A program made the position numbers and the translations under genes. From Thioalkalivibrio sp. (lineage in GTDB: Bacteria > Pseudomonadota > Gammaproteobacteria > Ectothiorhodospirales > Ectothiorhodospiraceae), in assembly GCA_018224485.1 (NCBI GenBank), contig JAGTVE010000036.1:1-11596 (forward strand): a stretch of DNA of 11,596 bases. Reading direction: 5' to 3'. The notes beneath the pieces were generated by a model. It did no database searches. It had not been told where the DNA came from and saw only the letters and a program-made list of their open reading frames with translations. Position 1 is the stretch's first letter. Each line of letters starts with the position of its first letter. Below, one piece after another: positions 6,693 through 11,596 of the stretch.

Positions 6693-7487
6693 ATGCCGGA
6701 ACTTCCCGACGTGCAGGTCTACCGGGAATATCTCGACGCGACATCACTGCATCAGCGCATCGCAAGCGTCGATGTACGGCGCGAGGACGTGCTGGAAACC
6801 CTGTCGGCGCGGGCGCTGCAGCAGCGGCTAGCGGGCCGATCGCTGGAATCGACGCGTCGTCACGGAAAACACCTGTTTGTCCGGGCCAGCGGCAATGGCT
6901 GGCTGGTGCTGCATTTCGGCATGACCGGATATCCCGACTATTCGAAGGCGGAGGACCCCCCGCAGCACACCCGCGTGCTCTTGCGGTTCGACAATGGATT
7001 TCATCTGGCCTACGTCAGTCAGCGCGTGATCGGCAGGCTCGACTGGACGGACGATCCCGGGGGTTTCATCGAGCAGCATCACCTGGGGATCGACGCCCTC
7101 GACGAAAGCCTCGATGCCGGGCGGTTTCGGGAAGCGATCGGCCGGAAACGCGGGAGCATCAAGTCCGCCCTGATGGATCAGGGAACCATTGCCGGTCTGG
7201 GAAACATCTACACGGATGAGATCCTCTTTCAGGCGGGGGTCCATCCCCGGGCAGCGGCCTCCGACATCGATGAACCCACCCTGACGGAGATCCACCGACA
7301 GATTCGACAGGTCCTTCAATCCGCGATCAAGGCGCGGGCGCAGCCAGAACGAATGCCGGAGGACTTTCTCACCCCGCGCCGCGGTGGCGACGACGCGACC
7401 TGTCCCCGTTGCGGAAAACCGCTTGAAAAGGAAAAGGTTTCGGGCCGCACCGCATATTTCTGCCCGACCTGCCAAGCGATGTACTGA
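6693..7487 (+). CDS. Fpg/Nei-family DNA glycosylase / AP lyase
   Basis: Enzymes of this family excise oxidised bases such as 8-oxoguanine or formamidopyrimidines and cut the strand by beta,delta-elimination. The ATG at 6693 is decisive: the mature protein must begin with the catalytic Pro2-Glu3, and it reads MPELPDVQVYREYL. The 264 residues (E. coli MutM: 269) contain Lys59 (RRHGKHLF), the HFGMTGY strand (74-80) with the void-filling Met77, the helix-two-turn-helix with MDQGTIAGLGNIYTDEILF (161-179, Asn171), and a zinc finger with Cys237, Cys240, Cys257, Cys260 and the phosphate-binding Arg252. The residues matching Arg-Arg-Phe in the E. coli DPRRFG loop are Arg111-Val112-Ile113, so the wedge phenylalanine is replaced. 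It therefore belongs to a divergent branch and may not be an 8-oxoguanine enzyme; mutM is not assigned. It heads a three-gene repair cassette. Confidence 0.92.
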   Translation: MPELPDVQVYREYLDATSLHQRIASVDVRREDVLETLSARALQQRLAGRSLESTRRHGKHLFVRASGNGWLVLHFGMTGYPDYSKAEDPPQHTRVLLRFDNGFHLAYVSQRVIGRLDWTDDPGGFIEQHHLGIDALDESLDAGRFREAIGRKRGSIKSALMDQGTIAGLGNIYTDEILFQAGVHPRAAASDIDEPTLTEIHRQIRQVLQSAIKARAQPERMPEDFLTPRRGGDDATCPRCGKPLEKEKVSGRTAYFCPTCQAMY

Positions 7488-7489
7488 GT

Positions 7490-7494
7490 GGGAG
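7490..7494 (+). promoter_or_regulatory. Ribosome binding site of polX
   Basis: GGGAG lies just after the glycosylase stop codon, 6 bases ahead of the ATG at 7501. It fixes this ATG as the start even though the frame is open upstream. Confidence 0.65.
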
Positions 7495-7500
7495 ACAGCG

Positions 7501-9222
7501 ATGCCGATCCACAACAAGCAGGTGGCGGAACAGTTCAGCCGCCTGGCCGATCTGCTGGAGATCCAGGGAGCGAACACGTTCCGCGTCCGTGCCTATCGCA
7601 GTGCGGCGCAGACCGTCGAATCGCTGCCGCGCGATGCGCAGGAGATGCTCGATGATGGCGAGGACCTCTCCGAACTGCCCGGAATCGGTGCCGATCTTGC
7701 GGGCAAGATCGAGGAAATCGTCAAAAACGGTGAACTGGCGCTGCTGAAGGAAACCGAGGAGCAGACCACCGCGGAACTCGGCGAGATGATGAGGCTTCCC
7801 GGCCTTGGCCCCAAGAGGGTGAAGGCCATTCACGACGCACTCGGCGTCGAGTCGCTGGGCAGGCTGAAGGAAGCAGCCGAGAACCATGAGGTGCGGCAAC
7901 TCGAGGGGTTCGGAAAGAAGACGGAAGAAATGATCCTGCGGGAGATCGAACGCAGGAAGGACCACGACCAGCGCACGAAGCTTTCCGCCGTCGATCCCAT
8001 TGCCCGCTCGCTGAAACAATATCTCTCCGGGCTCGAAGGGGTGAAAAAGGTCGTCGTCGCCGGAAGCTATCGGCGCCGGAAGGAAACGGTCGGGGATCTC
8101 GATATCCTGATCACCTGCAAGAACGACTCCCCGGTGGTGGACCGCTTCGTCGACTACGACGAGATCGCGGAGGTGGTGAAGCATGGCAGGACACGCTCGA
8201 CGGTGATCCTGCAGTCGGGCCTGCAGGTCGATCTGCGGGTCATGCCCGAGGTCTGCTACGGGGCTGCCCTGTACTACTTCACGGGCTCGAAGGCGCACAA
8301 CATCGCCGTGCGCAGGATTGCCCAGGAAAGGAAACTCAAGATCAACGAATACGGCGTGTTCAGGGGCGAAGACCGTATTGCCGGCGCAACGGAAGAGGAG
8401 GTCCTCGAGCAGGTGGGACTGCCGTTCATACCGCCCGAACTCCGGGAAAACCGCGGCGAGGTGGAGGCCGCGAAGGCCGGCGCACTTCCGCAGCTGATCG
8501 AGCTTGGCGATGTGCGGGGCAACCTGCACGCGCACACGAAGGACAGCGACGGCAAATACACGCTGAAGCAGATGGCGGAGGCGGCGAAGCAGTCGGGTCT
8601 CGAATATCTGGCCATCACCGATCATTCCAAGGCCGTGGCGGCGGTCCAGGGACTCGATGCGAAGCGGCTGCGGAAACAGATGGAGCGAATCGATGCGCTC
8701 AACGACGAACTGAGCGGCATTCGCATCCTCAAGGGAATCGAAGTGGATATTCTGGAAGACGGCTCACTCGATCTCGACGACGACGTGCTGGCTGAACTGG
8801 ATCTCGTCGTCGGGTCGATTCACAGCAAGTTCGACCTGCCGAAGAAGAAGCAGACCGAGCGGGTGATTCGGGCCATGGACCATGCCTGCTTTCATATCCT
8901 GGGCCATCCGACCGGGCGCCTGATCAACGCGCGGGAGCCGTATGAGATCGACATCGAAAGGATCATGGATGCCGCACTCGACCGCGGATGCTATATGGAA
9001 CTCAACGCGCAGCCGGACCGCCTTGACCTCAACGATGCCCACTGCAAGCTGGCCAGGGAGAGGGGACTGAAGGTGGCCATCTCGACGGACGCGCACGCGA
9101 CGACCGATCTGGAATTCCTGCGCTTCGGAATCGATCAGGCGCGCCGCGGCTGGCTGGAGGCGGACGACGTACTGAACACCCGCAAATGGGGGGATCTGAA
9201 AAAACTCCTGAAGAGGGACTGA
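7501..9222 (+). CDS. polX: Family X DNA polymerase with PHP phosphoesterase domain (PolX)
   Basis: Bacterial PolX fills short gaps in DNA and carries a manganese-dependent PHP domain that removes nucleotides or blocking groups from 3' ends. The 573 residues match the B. subtilis enzyme (570). Order: an 8-kDa-type N-terminal domain with helix-hairpin-helix motifs LPGIG (59-63), LPGLG (99-103) and a third at LEGFG (134-138); palm domain with AGSYRRRKETVGDLDILI (187-204), where Asp199 and Asp201 are catalytic, and the third carboxylate Asp244 (LQVDLRV); thumb with YYFTGSKAHNIAVR (258-271); then PHP from about 335. The PHP ligands appear complete: His343, His345, Asp350, His375, Glu414, His441, His469, Asp530 and His532. 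The gene starts 13 bases after the glycosylase and ends 5 bases before the ligase, so co-transcription is very likely. Both active sites should work. Confidence 0.95.
   Translation: MPIHNKQVAEQFSRLADLLEIQGANTFRVRAYRSAAQTVESLPRDAQEMLDDGEDLSELPGIGADLAGKIEEIVKNGELALLKETEEQTTAELGEMMRLPGLGPKRVKAIHDALGVESLGRLKEAAENHEVRQLEGFGKKTEEMILREIERRKDHDQRTKLSAVDPIARSLKQYLSGLEGVKKVVVAGSYRRRKETVGDLDILITCKNDSPVVDRFVDYDEIAEVVKHGRTRSTVILQSGLQVDLRVMPEVCYGAALYYFTGSKAHNIAVRRIAQERKLKINEYGVFRGEDRIAGATEEEVLEQVGLPFIPPELRENRGEVEAAKAGALPQLIELGDVRGNLHAHTKDSDGKYTLKQMAEAAKQSGLEYLAITDHSKAVAAVQGLDAKRLRKQMERIDALNDELSGIRILKGIEVDILEDGSLDLDDDVLAELDLVVGSIHSKFDLPKKKQTERVIRAMDHACFHILGHPTGRLINAREPYEIDIERIMDAALDRGCYMELNAQPDRLDLNDAHCKLARERGLKVAISTDAHATTDLEFLRFGIDQARRGWLEADDVLNTRKWGDLKKLLKRD
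9211..9218 (+). promoter_or_regulatory. Ribosome binding site of ligA
   Basis: AAGAGGGA overlaps the last codons of polX and leaves 9 bases to the ATG at 9228. It supports this start over the in-frame ATG at 9186 inside polX, and suggests translation of the two genes is coupled. Confidence 0.6.
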
Positions 9223-9227
9223 CGCCC

Positions 9228-11291
9228 ATGACACCGAAGCGGGACTTCAAGAAGAACCCGAGCACGAAATTCAAGGACGTGGATGACCTTGGCAAGCAGG
9301 AGGCGAAGGACGAAATCGACGCGCTTCGGGAAGGGATCGAATTCCACGATCACAAGTACTACGTGGAGAACGATCCCGTCATCTCCGATTCGGTCTATGA
9401 CCGGCTGTTTCACCGCCTGCAGGAACTGGAAGAGGCCTTTCCCGAATATCGCTCGGAAAACTCCCCGACCCGTCGGGTCGGTGCCGAACCGCTGGACGAG
9501 CTGAACCGGGTCGAGCACACCGCCCCGATGCTCAGTCTTCATGCCGCGCTCGAACAGGAAGCGTTCGACGAGTTCCACGAATCTGTCCGGCAACAGGCCA
9601 AGAATGACACCGTCCATTATGTACTCGAGCCGAAGTTCGACGGCGTCTCGGTCGAGATCATCTACGAGGAGGGCCACTTCAAGGAGGGGTCGACCCGTGG
9701 CGATGGGCACCATGGCGAAGACATCTCGAGGAATCTCCGCACCATCGGCGCGGTCCCGTTGACCCTGCAAGAGCCGGAACGGTTCCCGCCATTCCTGGCA
9801 GTGCGCGGGGAGGTCTTCCTGCCGCGGGAGGGGTTTCAGGCGACAAATCGCGAACGGGTCGAACGCGGCGACAAACCCTACGCGAACCCGCGCAATGCGA
9901 CGGGCGGGATCCTGCGACGGCTGGAATCGAAGATCGTCGCCCGTTATCCGCTGGACGTCTTCTTCTATGACATTCTGAAGATCCAGGGACAGGAGTTCGA
10001 CACGCACTGGGACGAATTGCGGCAGCTGCGCGAGTGGGGACTGAAGATCGATCCGCATATGGCTCGTGCGTCGTCCAAAAAGGACGTGGCCGCATACCAC
10101 GAGAGACTGGGAGCGGAACGTGACGATCTTCCGTACGAGATCGATGGCATCGTTATCAAGGTGGACGACAAGGCGTTGTGGGAGCAACTCGGCACCCGGC
10201 ATCGCAGTCCGCGCTGGGCGTTGGCCTGGAAGTTTGCCTCACGCGAGGAGATCACCACCCTGGAGGAAGTGGTCGTTCAGGTCGGCCGAACCGGCAAGCT
10301 GACACCAGTCGCGTTGCTGCAACCGGTGGATGTGGGCGGCGTCACCGTCAGTCGGGCAACGCTCCACAACGAGGGCGAGGCGCGCCGGAAGGACGTGCGT
10401 CCTGGTGACCGGGTGCGCATCGCAAGGGCGGGAGACGTGATTCCCGAGGTCGTCGAACGGGTCCCGCAGCCGGGCAAGGAGCGCGCCGAGGCCTTCCGGA
10501 TGCCCCGGAAATGCCCGGTCTGCGGCACGGAGATCGTCCGCGAGGGCGCCTACCACGTCTGCCCGAACGGGTTGCGCTGCCAGCCGCAGCTCATCGGCCG
10601 CATCTTCCATTACGGTTCACGGTCGGCGATGGACATCGAGGGCCTTGGCGAGGAGACCGCCCGCGATCTGGTCGAGAAGGGGCTGGTGACCGATCTCGCC
10701 GACCTCTACGCACTCTCCGTCGATGACCTCCTGCAGTTGGAGGGCGTCGCCGAAAAGACCGCGAAGAATCTGCACGAGGCCATCCAGGAGACGAAGAGGC
10801 CGCGGCTCGATCGCTTCCTCTATGCACTCGGCATCCGGCATGTCGGCGAGCGGGTCGCGACGATACTGGCGCAGGAGTTTCAGAGTCTTGACCGTCTGCG
10901 CAAGGCCGGCCTGGACGACCTGAAGCGAATGCCCGACGTCGGGCCGGAGATCGCACGGAGCGTGCACACCTTCTTCGAGGAAGCGGAGAACGTGAGGGTT
11001 CTGAAACGAATGCAACGGCTCGGCGTCGACGTGCAGGACATGCCCGAGGCGCCGAAGCGGCAACCGCTTCAGGGCAAGAGATTCGTCTTCACCGGCAGCC
11101 TCGAAGGTTACACCCGGAGCGAAGCGGAGCAGGCAGTCGAACGGCTGGGCGGCCGGGCGACCTCGAGTGTCAGCGGAGAGACCGACTACGTCGTGGCCGG
11201 CGAGGAACCGGGCAGCAAGCTCGACGACGCAAAGACGGAAGGCATCGAGATCCTCGACGAGAGGCAATTCGAGGAACTGCTTTCCCGATGA
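9228..11291 (+). CDS. ligA: NAD-dependent DNA ligase LigA
   Basis: LigA seals nicks with 3'-OH and 5'-phosphate ends, using NAD+ to adenylate itself and then the DNA. The 687 residues contain all domains: Ia NMN-binding region (HDHKYYVENDP, SDSVYDRL, 40-60), nucleotidyltransferase domain with Lys136 in EPKFDGVSVE and STRGDGHHGED (155-165), ANPRNATGG (219-227), YEIDGIVIKVD (303-313), AWKF (333-336), an OB fold (QVGRTGKLTPVA, VSRATLHNEGE), four zinc cysteines (429, 432, 445, 451), helix-hairpin-helix repeats (about 465-580) and a C-terminal BRCT domain (about 612-687). A lysine-rich N-terminal extension of some 20 residues precedes domain Ia. Being cotranscribed with a glycosylase and polX suggests a repair role; it may be a second LigA beside a replicative copy elsewhere, but this window cannot show that. 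Confidence 0.95.
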   Translation: MTPKRDFKKNPSTKFKDVDDLGKQEAKDEIDALREGIEFHDHKYYVENDPVISDSVYDRLFHRLQELEEAFPEYRSENSPTRRVGAEPLDELNRVEHTAPMLSLHAALEQEAFDEFHESVRQQAKNDTVHYVLEPKFDGVSVEIIYEEGHFKEGSTRGDGHHGEDISRNLRTIGAVPLTLQEPERFPPFLAVRGEVFLPREGFQATNRERVERGDKPYANPRNATGGILRRLESKIVARYPLDVFFYDILKIQGQEFDTHWDELRQLREWGLKIDPHMARASSKKDVAAYHERLGAERDDLPYEIDGIVIKVDDKALWEQLGTRHRSPRWALAWKFASREEITTLEEVVVQVGRTGKLTPVALLQPVDVGGVTVSRATLHNEGEARRKDVRPGDRVRIARAGDVIPEVVERVPQPGKERAEAFRMPRKCPVCGTEIVREGAYHVCPNGLRCQPQLIGRIFHYGSRSAMDIEGLGEETARDLVEKGLVTDLADLYALSVDDLLQLEGVAEKTAKNLHEAIQETKRPRLDRFLYALGIRHVGERVATILAQEFQSLDRLRKAGLDDLKRMPDVGPEIARSVHTFFEEAENVRVLKRMQRLGVDVQDMPEAPKRQPLQGKRFVFTGSLEGYTRSEAEQAVERLGGRATSSVSGETDYVVAGEEPGSKLDDAKTEGIEILDERQFEELLSR

Positions 11292-11308
11292 GGATTGTCA
11301 CGGGACCT

Positions 11309-11321
11309 CCGCCTGTGGCGG
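11309..11321 (+). terminator. Weak hairpin behind ligA, possible terminator
   Basis: CCGCC (11309-11313), TGT and GGCGG (11317-11321) form a 5-bp GC stem 17 bases after the ligA stop. No T-run follows on the + strand, so it is at most a poor intrinsic terminator. It also sits just beyond the stop of the minus-strand remnant. Confidence 0.25.
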
Positions 11322-11322
11322 C

Positions 11323-11496
11323 TCAAGACATCCAGGATACGCCTAGCGCACTGAAGTCATCCCGCTCGCCCTGATCCCTGAACTCGGGCGTGCGGAACAC
11401 ATGGGTGTAGGCCAGGCGCACCCGCCCCGGGCCCAGCACGGCGCCCACCCCGGAGACGCGGTACAGGCGACCTTCCCCGGGCTTGCATCGCGCCGT
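11323..11496 (-). pseudogene. Fragment resembling the C-terminus of an LpxR/DUF2219 outer-membrane protein
   Basis: Read on the minus strand, 57 codons between two stops (upstream stop at 11497-11499, final TGA at 11323-11325) give GEGRLYRVSGVGAVLG, RVRLAYTHVFRTPEFRDQ and DDFSALGVSW. The pattern of an amphipathic strand, a YTHVFRTPEF turn and a closing strand resembles the end of the outer-membrane lipid A 3'-O-deacylase family (LpxR, DUF2219). A full member has about 300 residues, and there is no start codon with ribosome binding site here. Bases 11500-11596 do not continue the family in any frame I could recognise, so this looks like a truncated or frameshifted leftover. Assignment is from memory of the family's C-terminal motif and is moderate. 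It converges with ligA, the stops lying about 31 bases apart. Confidence 0.45.
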
Positions 11497-11499
11497 TCA

Positions 11500-11596
11500 T
11501 CGTGACGCCAATGGGCGTCGTCATTTCGATGCTGCCGTTGCCGGACCGGAATGGACCGGCTTAACCGGATTGACACAATTATCTGCGATCCTCCGC
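11500..11596. other. Unassigned sequence at the right edge
   Basis: No gene is supported in these last 97 bases. GGACCGG occurs twice, spaced by AAT (11547-11563 area), and a TTGACA hexamer lies at 11570-11575 in a locally AT-richer stretch, but any matching -10 box would fall at or beyond the window edge. Confidence 0.35.

Noticed and set aside
6693..11291. Reading the PolX-LigA pair as a non-homologous end-joining system
   Set aside because: There is no Ku gene and no LigD-type ligase or polymerase domain. The glycosylase at the head points to base excision repair.
11570..11575. TTGACA hexamer that could be a -35 box
   Set aside because: No matching -10 box within the window at 16-18 bases spacing; a single hexamer is not enough.
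11343..11576. A 77-codon minus-strand frame at the right edge
   Set aside because: No family resemblance; the neighbouring minus frame with YTHVFRTPEF is the plausible one.
1..11596. CRISPR arrays, tRNA or rRNA genes, insertion sequences, integrases
   Set aside because: No regularly spaced repeats, cloverleaf-like sequence, terminal inverted repeats or recombinase motifs were seen on either strand.

Overview
The window reads as chromosomal DNA of a GC-rich Gram-negative bacterium, most likely a gammaproteobacterium. Evidence for this is the LPS-transport protein LptD followed by surA, pdxA, rsmA, apaG and apaH in the order known from E. coli and relatives. Every intact gene is on the + strand. 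The genus cannot be fixed from this sequence.

Region 1 (1-5890) is a tightly packed housekeeping operon: the 3' end of lptD, then surA, pdxA, rsmA, a glucokinase gene (glk), apaG and apaH. Stop and start codons overlap by 4 bases at pdxA/rsmA, rsmA/glk and glk/apaG, so translational coupling is likely. lptD and surA both serve outer-membrane assembly. pdxA makes pyridoxal phosphate, rsmA matures 16S rRNA and apaH degrades diadenosine tetraphosphate. The glucokinase between rsmA and apaG is an addition relative to the E. coli order.

Region 2 (5891-6692) has no intact gene. It holds a C-terminal fragment of a gamma-glutamyltransferase (about 6049-6441) with no large subunit and no catalytic threonine, a 12-bp tandem duplication, and about 250 bp of unassigned sequence.

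Region 3 (6693-11291) is the most interesting part: three adjacent genes separated by only 13 and 5 bases. They encode a Fpg/Nei-family DNA glycosylase, a family X DNA polymerase with a PHP phosphoesterase domain, and a full-length NAD-dependent DNA ligase. Together these could carry out a complete short-patch base excision repair reaction: excise the base and cut the strand, clean the 3' end, fill the gap, seal the nick. All the main catalytic residues can be seen, but the glycosylase has altered void-filling residues.

Region 4 (11292-11596) has no intact gene. On the minus strand it holds a 57-codon piece resembling the C-terminal strands of an outer-membrane protein of the LpxR/DUF2219 type. 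The repair cassette is therefore flanked on both sides by gene fragments, which suggests that it sits in a region of gene turnover.
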